DNA from: Niebla homalea
Taxonomy: Eukaryota > Ascomycota > Lecanoromycetes > Lecanorales > Ramalinaceae
DNA: 64,000 nt
Assembly: GCA_019925105.1 (NCBI GenBank)
Contig: JAHGAU010000012.1
Coordinates: forward strand, 1 to 64,000
Direction of reading: 5' to 3'
Shown here: piece after piece, positions 37,648 through 49,536 of the stretch
How the letters are laid out: each line of letters opens with the position of its first letter
Position numbering within the stretch: the first letter of the stretch is position 1
Program-made: the position numbers and the translations under genes
The notes under the pieces: model-generated
What the model was told of the DNA's origin: nothing
Seen by the model: only the letters and a program-made list of their open reading frames with translations
The model's database searches: none

Positions 37648-40207
37648 GGTTGTGAGAATGGGATATAGGTTGATGATGTTTCTGAGTGAGAAGAGGTTTG
37701 GGATTTGGGGGTTTGGATGATAATGGAGTTGAGGATGTAAAGAGAGAATGGGATCGTCACAAGGAATCAACGTGCCTTTTATGTCTCTCTACATCTCTCT
37801 ACCTCGCAAGACCGCCCTCATCTGGTCCGCATCCAAAGGGCGTCAAGACTTGAGGGTGCAGAGAGAACGAAAAGTTGCGTCAATCAAAAGTGGTGTCTTG
37901 CTGTGGACCCTGCAGGGCCTTCTCGCAAAGAGATTTGAATGGACGCGCATGAGAGTATCGTTGTCTTCCTCTGACAGATCTTGGAATGATCACCACCCTC
38001 ATCTTATCTTTTGATTGGTCAACCATGGTCGCCGTATTAAGAATTCGGGAAACGATCTGCCTTTAGTCGCTCGTAACGCTCATTGGACCGATTTTGAAGC
38101 TACAGCAGGAGCAAGCATTGCTCACCGACAAGGCTCGACAATTGCGTCGCGCTCAATTGGACTCGCTTAAGGAGAATCCTTACAAGGCCTAATTTATGCA
38201 GCCAGGCTTTTCGTTCCGGGTCGGCACTCTATGCACGTAAGCATTCCAGCGGCAAAGCCCGTCTACGAGACCTGGGGATTGGGCCCAATCCAAATTTTGC
38301 AAAGGACGGTTGGTCACAGACTTTACGTAAGTACCTCGCCAAAGAAGATATTGAAGTTTGCTACAGCTAATCATTGGGGTATGTTGAATGCAGGGAAAGG
38401 TCCAATCACAGCTGATCATTGCCTACCTCTACGCTTGCAAGCCAGTCTCACGAACGGATAGGCATCCTAGTCATCAGCATGATGAATGCAAGGGCCAGAA
38501 GAAGTCCGTCCTGCTTATGCAAGACTCACCGCCTCCAAGTGGGCATCAAGAAAGTGTGCACCCCTTTCGCATGCAGCAATATAACGGAGGGGCACAAGTA
38601 CATACAGTAACTCCACTTCAAGGGGTGGAGATGTGCCCAACAGCAAGTGGAGTAGCGGTGACGATAGATGCACACTCATTCGCAAACCCCTTCCAGCTTC
38701 CTTCAAGCACCGCACACTGACTGGATGATTCGCATTTTCGAGGAAGAGAGTATTGCTAGAAGCCGCCAGTCGAGATGAGTCTTCAGCTTTCGAAAGAGTG
38801 GAGCCGAAGATGCTGGCCTCACATGAGTCAGCAAATGCTACCATAGGACTTGCGGACTCTACAGTACACGAACTCCAATGATTGGGATCATACTTGCTGA
38901 TCAGCAAGACGTCTCATCAACCCCGACGACAGGCCATTGGTGGCATCTCTGCTGCTCTTGCTCTCCGGCACCTCTTTCCTTACAACCCTACCCATCCATG
39001 CTTTTCAACCATCACCATCTTTCATGGATGCAACATACCTTGTGGGGACTTCTTCAACGTTGAGGTCGAGTAGGGGTTCCTGATAGGGCCCGAAAGATTC
39101 TCGATCCTTAAAAGCGGGCGTACCGTCACCTTCGTGATCATCATGAATCGTCCGTCTCGCCACTCGTTGTGGACCTACACCCTGCTTGGACTACCTGCCA
39201 ACAGACCTATGAAGGCTTTGTTCGATGGGGTGGTGGTATCGATATCCATCGATTACTGTGCAATTGGTTGGCGCTTCTTCAGATCCTCGTCACTCTCGTC
39301 ACTTGTTAGGCGGAGGACTCGATCCGATCACACTCTGAATCCTTCATGCGGTGCAACGACATGCATATCAGCAATCTCATGCGAGATTGGACCGATGATG
39401 CAGCTTTTGCTTTTGAAGCTCGTTTCTTTTGAGCGAGGAGAATTTGGGGTGGTTGACAAAGCAAGATTTCAAATGATGCATACACATGCATTTAAAACAT
39501 TCAACCCGGACGCGCTCAATGTTTCTTCGCTCCTTAATGCATAAGTAAGGAGACAAAAGGACCATGTATTGGGGGGACTGCATCTTAAAATTCTGGCAAA
39601 CGAGCCAAAGTATTCTCGTCGGAGACTATTGCGCCTATCTATGAACTCACAGCTTGGGCCATTTCGATGAGAATGGGTTCATAACCGACGCATGTAAGCG
39701 AACACAGGCTATAACATCAACTGCATAAGTCCGCGAGACGGTAAGGCTTATATCGTTTACATCCATCGTAGATGATGGCTGAAGACTGCCCGTAACACTC
39801 ATGATTAAGGTAGAAGATGTAGGTCAGCGCTTTTTTCAGGCCCATGTCTTGATCTGGCAGAGTAACCATTTCGGAATGATTGTTAGTAGAGTATTTACCC
39901 AATCATAACGGCCGAATGAGATGACTACTCGCAGAGATTTTTTTGAGTTGGGAAGTAGAGACCAATGGCAGTGCAAAAGCGACAAGAAAACTGAGCTGCT
40001 TTACAGTAACAATCCTCCGGGAATGAAGATCATGCTTTGCCTTCGCAATGTGAGTTTTGCCCACCCAGATACAAGTAACAGATCTCATCAACATTTCAAA
40101 AGTGGCGGTCACGTCTTCCGTTGTTGATCGTGTTCCTACTGTCCACCTCCGACGTTCAAGCTTGGAGCTATTAGCAATTTGATGGTGAAAGAAGTCTTCT
40201 GATGGAC
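37648..40207. other. Long stretch without a supported gene
   Basis: About 2.5 kb. A helix-like plus-strand tail (LKLQQEQALLTDKARQLRRA, about 38,095-38,190, ending at a stop) could be the end of a decayed transposase or other gene, but no upstream part can be joined. The remaining frames are short. Confidence 0.45.
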
Positions 40208-41893
40208 CTACTTGATGGAAATGGTCTTAGGCTCCAGATATGACATCAAACCCATCCTTCCCATCTCGCGACCTGAGCCGCTAGCCTTGATACCTCCCAT
40301 AGGAACACGAACATCCAGCCCACCAGCGGAGTTGATATTGACGGTGCCAGCCTCCATCTTCCCCGCAACTCGTAGGGCTCTACCCATGTCACTTGTGAAC
40401 ACATATGCAGCAAGGCCGTAAGTGGTTCCATTAGCCAATTCCATTGCCTCATCTTCAGTCTCAAAGGTACGGATGGTAAGGACGGGCCCGAAGATTTCTT
40501 CCTTGTAGATCTTTGCATCTGGCTTAGGATCGAGAAAGATGGTGGGCTGGACGTAGCAGCCTTCATTACCGATGCGCTCGCCACCAGTGATGAGCTTGGC
40601 GTCCTGCTTGCCAGATTCGATGTAGTCCATCACGCGTTTCAGCTGGGTCTGGTCGGCAAGCGGCCCATGCATAGTAGCCATATCAGTTATATCGGACGAC
40701 GCTCCCCATGACTTGCCGATCTGTTCAAAGCGTTCTTTGGCCGACGTGATGAATTTCTCGGCGATTGACGAATGGACAAAGAGTCGTGAAGGGGCAACAC
40801 AGACTTGACTGGTGAGCATCAAGAACCTGTCTACTGCATGTTGAGTTGCATTTGGAATATCCTGCAGTGTGTCAGCGGTGACAAATTATGCACGGCAAGG
40901 TGTACGCCATTGCTTGTTATATGGATGACTAGGCCTCGAGAGACACTTACCGCGTCACCGAACACCACGGCAGGAGATTTCCCTCCCAGCTCTAGAGTCA
41001 CGCGCTTCATGTTACTCCTGACAGCTGCCTCTTGCACCTTGCGGCCTGTGGCGCCTGATCCAGTGAAGCTGACCTTGGCAATACCCATGTGTCCCGCGAG
41101 CAGCGCGCCGGTCGAACCACCGCCACTGACAAAGTTGATGACGCCGGGTGGAAAGCCTGCTTCGGCGACGCAGGAGGCAATGACATTCATTCCCAGAGGG
41201 CTTTTCTCGCTCGCTTTGAAGACAACAGTATTACCCGTTGCAACGGCCGGCGCCAGCTTGGTGCCAAAATACAAAGACGTCCCGTTCCAAGCAGCAATGG
41301 CTGCACACACGCCGATGGGCTCATACTGGACGAGCTTATAAAGCTCGTCTCCATTTGGAGGGTAGCTCTCGCCGGCAAACTTGTCAGTCCATCCGGCATA
41401 ATAGCGGAGCAGCTGCGCCCCTAGACTGGGAATCATATGATTGGCTATGGCAGACGGCATACCCATGGAAGCGGTCTCCAACTGGCCGATCTCGGTCTTT
41501 TTGGCGTCAATCAGGTCTGCCAGCTTGTTCATACAGGCAGCCCGTTGGTCAGCCTTGAATTTGCTCCACGGGCCTTTGAATGCAGCACTGGAGGCGGCGA
41601 CTGCAGCATCCACATCTGCAGCATTGGCGACTGGAATATCCTGATGGGCTGTTCAGGTATGTGACAAGATGACAGAAGGGAGGGGGCTCTGATGGTTCAA
41701 TCATCACTTACTGCTACATGTTTGCCAGTCGCGGGGTTATAGATGGTGTAGCGCTCGTCGCTCTTGGACTCCACGAACTGGATACGGAATGTAGTCAGTC
41801 GCCTCTCTCTCCCACTTGAAAAGACTGAGGTGAATTATAGAGTACCTCATTGTTGATGAACAATCGCGTCTCGATGTTCTTAAGGTCTCCCAT
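40208..41893 (-). CDS. NAD(P)-dependent aldehyde dehydrogenase
   Basis: Oxidises an aldehyde to its acid. Four exons on the minus strand, 41893-41846, 41777-41712, 41640-40951 and 40861-40208, give 485 aa with all joins in phase 0. The N-terminus MGDLKNIETRLFINNEF and YNPATGKHVA are usual for the family. Family features seen: cofactor-site AAWNGT, VVFKASEKSP, the FTGSGATGRK turn, general base Glu255 in VTLELGGKSP, catalytic Cys289 in LTSQVCVAPSR, EIFGPV, and YGLAAYVFT near the end. The length matches the family and there is no targeting signal, so it is cytosolic. The spliced region just before the catalytic Cys is shorter than usual (DIPNATQHAVDRFLML), so the exon 4 acceptor deserves checking. 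The substrate is unknown. Confidence 0.9.
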
Positions 41894-43063
41894 CTTGACA
41901 ACTGGTATTATAGAAGAGAGTCTGTGATTATGGTGAGAAGATGGTAAGAATTGCAGAGAAAGGCGCGTAGAGAAAAGAAGAAGTATTGGAGCTGACGTGT
42001 GTTTATCTGCCTGAGCCTAATGCAGATGCAGGGTTAGTGTCATAGGCTCATAGCCGTTGACCTCATCATGCGTCTTTTGCGGGGTGGAGCGGATCGGACA
42101 CGGAACCGGCTACCCTGTGGTTGCCATGGAGCAAACAATGATAACATCAAAGAGTGGGGGACGATTGGTGACACCAGCATAGCCTAGGCCTAGTCGCCTA
42201 ATTCAAAGGTTTATGGATGTGCGGCGGCTTGAACAAGTCCTCGGATTCATTATTTACATTGTTGAAGACTGGTGCTTACTTTCTATCTATTTGATGACTA
42301 GTGCTAAGTGCTTACTGCCTTCCCACTTTCCAGGCAAGTAATGCCGCTCCTATTTCGATGGGGGGACATCCCTAAAAGGTGACTTCGGCTCCGAGGGGGC
42401 TTCCCCGCGCGAGAAAGCTCCAGCTCTTGGCCGCCAAGCCATCCCTCTGAATGTCGTAAAGCCTCCCGCTGTAGATCTGCCGACGCTTTCTTGTCCTCGA
42501 TGCGCGAAGAAGCTTCCTGGGTATGCTTTAGCGCAAATCTTCATCAAGCAAACAAGACCAGACAGATTGGGTCCAAATGGCACCTCATCTTCAATCTCAA
42601 AACGTTGACACGCAATGCGACATGATGACCCTTATCACGGTACCACTCCGTGGCTTACGTACCATGACCAAGATCCTGCACAGCATGCATTACTTTCGAT
42701 GCTAGGGCAGGTCCAAAGTCTTTTGGAGGCGGATAGGGTACCTTTCGAAGGCGAACGTTGGGAGGTTGCGAGGGGCTTTTGGATTGTGTGGTACCCAATG
42801 GTTGGATACTGGCGCATTGGCATGACATGTATACCAAAACCGAAAGCCTGATGAGCAAGACGATCGATTCGGCTTTCCTGTCTTCTATGTCATCGAAATC
42901 GGTATCCTAAGAGACCCGTAAGTACCGATGGAGTCCGAACATTTCCGCACCTGCCCCATCCGACCAGCTGACATCGAGATGGCGATCCGATGTCGTTGCC
43001 CTGGATCTCGTCAATCTCCTACATGTCCTCACTATTATATAGCATCTTGCTAGTCATACCATC
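41894..43063. promoter_or_regulatory. Divergent promoter region of ALDH and NmrA-like genes
   Basis: The two genes are transcribed away from each other across 1.17 kb, so they may share control. A TATATAG box is at about 43,036, 28 bases before the NmrA-like start codon. Short frames inside (for example 42615-42851) have no support as genes. Confidence 0.4.
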
Positions 43064-44029
43064 ATGTCGTCTCCGATCCGTAAGGTGGCTGTCGTTGGCG
43101 TAAGTATCAATTTCACCCAAGTGCAATCGCGCTGATCGATACAGGCAAGTGGTGGATTGGGCCTACTAGTCGTCGACCAGCTTCTTGAATCGCAATTCCA
43201 AGTCACGGCCATTACGCGAGATTCCGAAAAGACCAAAGCCGCTTTCAACGCAGTCCCAAAGGTAGAGATCGTCCAAGGTGACTACACCTCAGCTAGATGT
43301 CTGGCCCCCTGCCTCGAAGGCCATGACGCTGTGGTCAGCCTGGTCCTGCGCGGACAGCCCGACCCCCAGATCAAGGTCATCGATGCCGCCATCATCGCCA
43401 AGGTCCCTCACATGATCCCCTCTGCCTTTGGCATCGACCTGCGCCACGAGTACTTTCGGACCCTACCTCTACCCACTTTCAGGGGTAAGTTACAAATGGG
43501 AGATCACATGGCACAGAAAGCCAAGGAAGGTTTGATCACCTTCAACTCGATCCAGAACGGCATCTTTCTCGGCTCAGCGCTTCGTCTAGGTATGATGATC
43601 AACCTGAAGGATGACGGCGTGCCGTCCCCCAAGTTCGACGACGGGGAAACCAAATTCAGCGTCACCACCGAGGAGGATATCGCCAGAGCCACCGCGGCTG
43701 CTCTGCGGAAAAAGGACGATCTTCCCATGAATTGCTCACTCTTCATCCAGACGGCCGCCGTGAGCCAGAATCAGCTGAGGCGATACGCCAAGGATTTGAG
43801 GCCAGGGCGGGACTTCCATGTGACTCCAATCGATACGGCCGAGGAAGAGAAGAAGGCATGGGAGGCATACAACAGGGGCGAGCGAGATGTGAGCAAGCTG
43901 AGTGGGTTCATGTCTCGAGGGACCTTTGGAATGGGACTTGGGCTGTTCAAGCATCTCGACAATGAAGTGGTAGGTATTGAGGAGCGAGATGAGGAGTGGC
44001 TCAAGGCATTCATGGCGAAATACATGTGA
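43064..44029 (+). CDS. NmrA-like / isoflavone-reductase-like NAD(P)-binding protein
   Basis: Two exons, 43064-43099 and 43145-44029, with a 45-nt intron, give 306 aa. The splice rebuilds the Rossmann motif VAVVGASGGLGLLVVDQLL near the N-terminus. VTAITRDSEKT, VEIVQGDYTS and HDAVVSLVLRGQ are the next strands of an atypical short-chain dehydrogenase fold. FGIDLRHEYFRTLP and the following region fit the NmrA/isoflavone reductase-like (PCBER) group. Such proteins are either NAD(P)H reductases of phenylpropanoids or redox-sensing regulators; the sequence does not decide. It is divergent from the aldehyde dehydrogenase. Confidence 0.87.
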
Positions 44030-45122
44030 AATGAGTACTTCAAGCTACGCTGCTGATGACGAGCTTAAATCAGCGGCTTGGTCTTATGCATGGGATGGAA
44101 GTGTTGGTTGGTTGCTGGTTTATTTCCTCTCTGATTTACTTCCTCATTTAGACGTACAGAACCATAATTTGAGATGAATACTCGACTTCGAAATGAGCAA
44201 GGTGGATCGCGGACTCGACTCTACCTCAACTCTGAGTCGGCACCTGCGCTCACAACTTTCATTAAACTATGCTTGGTGGATTTCGAGTGTTAACGGTAAA
44301 TCTAAGATCGCCCACCTTTGACGTAAAAGGCATCGTCCCTTGCTGGTCGACCACAGGCATGATTGAGACCTTTTGGGCGATCCTCTGCTGGATTTTGTCC
44401 TAAAATCTGGGTAAGACTGCTTCGTACTGAGAAGTGAAGACAAAGAGGAGGACGGAGCTTGGACGGTCTATCGCCTATTAACATCTGTCTTTTTTCGGCG
44501 GTCGTACAAATTTCGGTCATTTACTTAACAAGAAAGTGACTGACCTTCTGAAAAGAGGCATCTGCGATCCGGGACCTTCGCATGTGTGATCCACTCAATT
44601 CAAGTTTCATTGCACGCCTAGCATACATCTCAAATAGATCACTCCACTCGTCGTCTGCTCAGGAAACCCTCGATCTTCGGGATGTCCATAGCGTCCCACA
44701 AAGATGTCTAGGCCAAGGTAACGCACTGTCTCTGATTGGAAAGCTAGCCGTTATCATCGCTCACTCCCTCATAATAAGGCCTCTTGGCTATCCCCCCAAC
44801 CCCTGGCTGGTCAGTACCTCAGAGACTGCACACTGCTTGGCAACAACGACTCTTCGCTTCTCATAGAGAGAGAAGCCTCCAGTGGAAGGTCTTGTCCTTG
44901 ATATACTGGTACAGCCGTACTTCCGCGCGATCTCTCGTCCCGCCTCCTGGCGACGTCATCCCTTAAACCGTTGTTGCCAGAGAGCTCGGACTGGGAAGGT
45001 GGTCATGGAGGTCTTGCAAGCGATACAGCTTCCAGTCTCCTTCACGGTACTTCCACTCACCGCAGATCAGGGTATGAGCTTCTGACACTTTTTTCCCATC
45101 CTTCCAATCTTTGCAGTGATGG
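44030..45122. other. Region downstream of NmrA-like gene; possible 3' exon of the first CGDH-family gene
   Basis: Mostly empty. On the minus strand at about 45,090-44,965 a frame reads ICGEWKYREGDWKLYRLQDL, resembling the C-terminal segment (REDLKLYPN) of the paralogue at 46594-47936. It may be a further exon of the gene at 45123-45633, but I could not find a splice that keeps the frame. Confidence 0.4.
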
Positions 45123-45633
45123 TCACCTGGAGGAGTCCCCTGATCTCTGCAACACGCAGTAGTCGCCGTCAAGCGCTTTGACCACTGGGAATGGGGTGCG
45201 GTCATCGTTATGAAGACCTGAAGAATTGAAGTTAGACACTTCGATTACTGAAAATTGACCTTGCGGTTTCATACCGTCCACATAAACGATGGATCCACTA
45301 GTTGGCCAGACTCTCTGATAGTTGTCTGTATCAATGGGCTTGATTATCACACAAGCTAGTCAGAAAGATCGAATGTGGGGGTACCAGACGTCTAGGTCAG
45401 AACGTACTCGTGCTCTGAGATTGCGAGGGAATGCCTGGGCTTCCTGATAGAAGCCTTCTCCCTCCTCCCACGCCCACTTTCGTTTTGGCTAACGCGAGAT
45501 CAAAATTAGCACGACTTGGTTGATCAGACCACGTTGCAGCGCGACTGCACTATAGTGTCCCTACCAGCTTGATATGGAAGTGATCACCACAGGGACGAAT
45601 GTCATCCCCTGATGAGTTCTTCGAAGATGGCAT
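45123..45633 (-). CDS. CGDH-motif tandem family, member A
   Basis: Member of an unrecognised three-gene tandem family. Exons 45633-45565, 45488-45408, 45314-45275 and 45217-45123 give at least 94 aa. Exon 1 starts MPSSKNSS and ends with RPCGDHFHIKL. Exon 2 codes PKRKWAWEEGEGFYQEAQAF. Exon 3 codes RVWPTSGSIVYVDG, with the phase-1 intron inside the final Gly codon. Exon 4 ends GDYCVLQRSGDSSR then a stop, or is spliced on to a downstream exon. Intron phases are 0, 0, 1, the same as in the other two members. No signal peptide is seen. No function is assigned; the Cys-x-x-His-x-His group could bind metal. Confidence 0.6.
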
Positions 45634-46593
45634 ATTGACGGCAGCTTCAACACTCTTGATCACAATTTTCTGCTTGCAATGGTGTTCTAGAACTGAGTCC
45701 CAATACTCTGAGTGCCTAATAGGAGGCTCAACTTTGCAGATACAAAGACCTGGAAATTGGTCAGAGAAATTGAGGAAGAAAGATTGAATTGACGCCGCGG
45801 CAGGCTTTTGTACTCTCTCAGGTCACACCGAAATTCTATGACATTCAAACGTGAAACCGAGACCCTGGCCGCCTCTCGACCCTCAAGGTTTCATGTAGCC
45901 GCCCGGTAAGAAACTCGTCGCGCATAATGGTACAGATAGTCTGATGAATGTGGTGGCAACCCCATTTCAAAACCGCTTTGCGTATTCCGCGACAAGACTT
46001 CTCCGTTGGAGGTCTAGCATACAGGATCGTCGGATCGTTCCGAGGTTGTATCTCGCAGCTTACTTCGCTCAGGTTTAGTTGAACAGCTAAGTGTCGTGCG
46101 AGCGAAAATATGAGTAATCTTTGCCTTCCGATTTTCAACGAATGAGAAGGGAGGCCTTTCGCGGTCAGGCTGAAAACTTTTGGGTATCTCTTATTAGATG
46201 TAAAACAAGCAGCCAATTGCAATGCATAAGCGTCGTTCGTGACTACCATTATCGCTACAAGGCTGGGTTGGAGATTCGATTGTATTACTTCAATGTTCTT
46301 TGTTCTCCATCCACAACATGAAGGGGAAACCTATTATGTAGCTCCGTCATTTTGCTTTTCTGGTGTTCTATTGTTCGCACGCACATACTTTTGAAAGTCT
46401 ATCAATGAACCCTGTCGCCTGCACCTGCACTCACGCTAGGCTTTTGAGTGGGTAGCTAAATGCGTTCAGCCACATTGCTAGCACGCGAATGACCAAGCTC
46501 GACAAAATATGAGCCCCATAACCCGCTACCAAGACCGGAGCCATAGAATCCGGAGCTTGTGAGCTCCTGAACAGCTGTCGAAGCCTGCAGATA
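45634..46593. other. Intergenic region between family members A and B
   Basis: No supported gene. A minus-strand frame near 45,960 contains KWGCHHIHQTI, which faintly resembles the family's CGDHxHI motif, but nothing around it matches the remaining exons. Confidence 0.35.
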
Positions 46594-47936
46594 CTAGTGG
46601 TTCCTCTTGTGGTAAGGGTGATACTGGCTGTCCCTTGCCCCTGCGCGAGGCTTTGGTCGACTCGAAGAGCTGTAGGGGTTGTCATCATAAGGAGCTGCTC
46701 CTGAATAAGGCCTCGCTTGACGCGAAGAGCTGTAGGGGTTATCATCATAAAGAGCTGCTCCCGAATAAGGCCTCGCTTGACGTGAAGAGCTGGAGTAGCC
46801 GCCATGACTATAAGGTGATTGCTGGCTGTAGAAGCTAGGATCGAAACCCTGGTTGACCAATGGGTTCTGTGCGTGTGGCTGAGCCGGAGCGTCGTGCTGA
46901 CCGTAGGAGTTGAGATAATAACCCTGGGTAGACGTTGGATCTGCCTTCTGTACGTGTGGCTGAGCCGTAGCATCATGCTGACCGTAGGAGTCGAGGTAAT
47001 AACCCTGGGTAGACGTTGACTCTGCCTTCCGTACGTGTGGCCGAGCCGCAGGCTGATACTCACCATATGAGTCAACAGGATGACTCTGGTTGAACATCGG
47101 ATCAGGCATCTGTACGCGTGGTTGAGCTGCGAAGTTGTTCTCTGGGTACGGCAAGGATGTGCCATAGCTATCATATGATCCCTGGGTTATCCAGGTATTA
47201 GCATGACATGGTAAAGGTGTGAACGGTTTTCTTCGGGTTCACTTCTTACCTGATATGCTGGATTGCCTCGCCCCGTCGGTCCATAACCTCTTTCTCCATA
47301 TCCACCAGTGCTCCTGCCACCTGTGGGAGACTGCTCAGCCCCACGCCCCCGAGAATTGACGTTCAGGCCAGGGGTGGTTGAGGATGACTTCAAGAGTAGT
47401 TTGTTCGGGTATAGTTTGAGGTCCTCTCTATGGTGATTACCGCCAAACCCCTGGATTTGTTGCCATGCAGTACAATAGACGCTATCTTCACCCCTCCTGA
47501 GAGACCAGTATGGACCTCTGTATTTGGTGACTAGTGTGAAAGGTCTGGTATCATGCGTGTGATATCCTGTGTCACAAGCTTAGCAGAATGTCGGTTTGCG
47601 CGAATGGTTGTCTCACCTTCAAGTCGAATTTCATCTCCTACCATAGGCCACTATGTCATTGCAAAAGTCTTGGTCAGCAACCTGAAACCAATGTGTATCT
47701 CCACCCACCTACCCATGCTCTTTCACTCCAATTACTCGTTGGAATTCTTAATAGCGATGGAAGACTCGATTCGGCCTTATCACGCTGTGTTGAACGACAG
47801 GAAAGATGTGTCAGCCAAGTATGAATAGGGTATAACTTCTTGACGCAATTGGGGATTGAGGCCTTACAAGCGTGACGTGATAATGGTCATCACATGAATG
47901 GATGTTAAATTTATCCACCCCAGAATTTCTAGGCAT
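46594..47936 (-). CDS. CGDH-motif tandem family, member B, with repeat-rich Tyr/Gln/Ser tail
   Basis: Five exons on the minus strand, 47936-47868, 47784-47713, 47650-47617, 47530-47250 and 47181-46594, give 347 aa with canonical GT-AG introns. The first 85 residues match members A and C: MPRN..., SCDDHYHVTL, exon 2 ending NWSERAW, and exon 3 WPMVGDEIRLE with the phase-1 intron at the same place. Then come VYCTAWQQIQGF and REDLKLYPN. The rest is low complexity: a Gly/Arg-rich stretch (GGRSTGGYGERGYGPTGRGN), four 27-residue repeats around SYGQHDATAQPHVQKADPTS, and three units like SSSRQARPYSGAAPYDDNPY. Such Tyr/Gln/Ser-rich tails are usual for prion-like or phase-separating proteins. Function unknown. 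Confidence 0.65.
46828..47151 (-). repeat. Four 81-bp coding repeats in member B
   Basis: Four consecutive 27-codon units, each beginning PYPEN or SYG and ending (YYLD/YYLN/HPVD/PSFY). The two middle copies are the most alike, also at DNA level. A second array of about 60-bp units (RQARPYSGAA-DDNPY) follows at about 46,600-46,800. Confidence 0.8.
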
Positions 47937-48600
47937 GGTGGTGGTAACACGGTAAGACAGTGAGATGGCGGCAGCAGCTGTCAGACTTCTTGTCTCAAGG
48001 GTAGATGAAGAGGACACGTTAGACTTGGCTTGAGTAGGTAGTATCAAAACACAAGTCTTCTGGCCTCCCAATGTATTCTTGAAGTTGGGTGAGATGGAGA
48101 GGAGAGAAAAGAAATGGGGATTGAGGGCGGGCGAACCTTTCTTATACATCTGAACGTGTGTTGTACAGCTTGCTGCTACAACACCTAAAAACCGACACTG
48201 CCTCTGTGGCAAATCTGAGTAGCGTCGCTCAGTCGTTGAGCCGCCCGCCATCTTGTCAGTTCAGCAACACTTCCTCTGTTTCGTGTGTGTAGGTCCAAAG
48301 CTAACTAGCATCGGCCACGCAACAGGCTTTACAAAAAGATACAACACATTTTTGGAGAATTTGTCGAGGCATTTCAATGCCACATGCACGCGTGTCATTT
48401 TGAATGTCCTAAAATACCATGCAGCTCAACCATAAAAGGAAAGGCTCTCGACGCACTTCGCCTCAAATTCATCAGTGATGACATTATAAGCCGAGAAATG
48501 TACGGAACTCTTTAAATTTAAACGTTCATAAATAATTTCACATTTAGAAAAGCTTCAGAGTGACATACATTGCTCCTTTGTTCCTTCCCCTCTCTCTTTA
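47937..48600. other. Intergenic region between family members B and C
   Basis: Contains the promoter of member B. The upstream open frame on the minus strand (to 48,251) continues the member B first exon only because no stop intervenes; the family alignment places the start at 47,936. Confidence 0.45.
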
Positions 48601-48703
48601 GAGCCTAATAGTCATTTTTGTAGGCTGTGACCACCATCTAGGGTCCAGGATCTTTGCAACGTCAGCGACCGTGAAGGCGCTTCAAAGTCTCTCTTCACGT
48701 TAC

Positions 48704-49054
48704 CGTCAATGTAGAGAGCCGTTGTGCCATCAGGGTAGTGCGCATTTCGCTGTATGCATATTCAGCTGACTTGGGATCATATCTCTGATCCACGTAATGG
48801 CCCAGCCCGTGCCTTTCATGGACATACAGTGGCTCTGCTGAGGATCTCTGCAGTCTGCCAGATATGCTTGGGTTCAACAAGCTGCATCCTGCAAGGTAGA
48901 TCTCAATCAGTAACGGTTTATTACGTGCAACCAACAATGGAATTAAACCCCTCAATGGATTGCAGACCAGTCTTATGTGCCAGTGATCGCCACAGGGCTT
49001 TTTCCCTTGTAGGATAAATTCCTTCACAGCTGCAAAGGTTGACCACGGCGGCAT
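48704..49054 (-). CDS. CGDH-motif tandem family, member C, probably truncated
   Basis: Exons 49054-48968, 48881-48828 and 48749-48704 are supported. They read MPPWSTFAAVKEFILQGKKP then CGDHWHIRL, LVEPKHIWQTAEILSRAT and RNAHYPDGTTALYIDG. Introns follow the same three positions and phases (0, 0, 1) as in A and B, although the first has a weak donor (GTCTGC). After the third donor (GTAACG) no good fourth exon is found; acceptor choices reach a stop within a few codons (about 48,600-48,660). So the Tyr-Cys C-terminal segment seen in B is lost or very decayed. The N-terminal exon is six codons longer than in A and B. Confidence 0.5.
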
Positions 49055-49536
49055 GTTGAAGTTGACATGCACTCAGGTACGCTGAGGAGGCCCAGCTGGG
49101 TGATATGAAACGATCACTCGAGACAGTGGCAAAATCGATGGCGTTTCACTTCAATAAACCCTGGTATGGAAAGGGTTAATTTGTAGAGTGGGAGGACAGC
49201 GGAAACAATACAGATACCACGAAGAAGCAAGGTGGGATTACGGGAATCTGTCAAGTTTGTTTTGAGAGGTGGGCGATTAGCCAGCGTATGCGGTGTCATA
49301 TACTTTATACACTTACATACCCAACTGGTACTCAATGGTCATATCGAGGTAGCCATTTGATGTTCATTATTATCATAAAGCACATGCCAGTCATAATCCC
49401 ATCTCCATCATAGTTTCCCCCCAAAAAATCACACCTCTCCGTAGACCCGCAGAGAACCTGCTCGCATACCTGTCCAGTACTAAATCAAATATCCAAGTCC
49501 TTCATATCCAAATCCCGTTTATCCCATGCAGGCCAA
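49055..49536. other. Intergenic region
   Basis: Between family member C and the RBR ligase, both on the minus strand. It holds the promoter of member C and the 3' flank of the ligase. No gene or repeat is seen. Confidence 0.5.

Noticed and set aside
48253..48435. Plus-strand 60-codon frame between family members B and C
   Set aside because: No motif, no splice partners, and it overlaps the likely promoter of member B.
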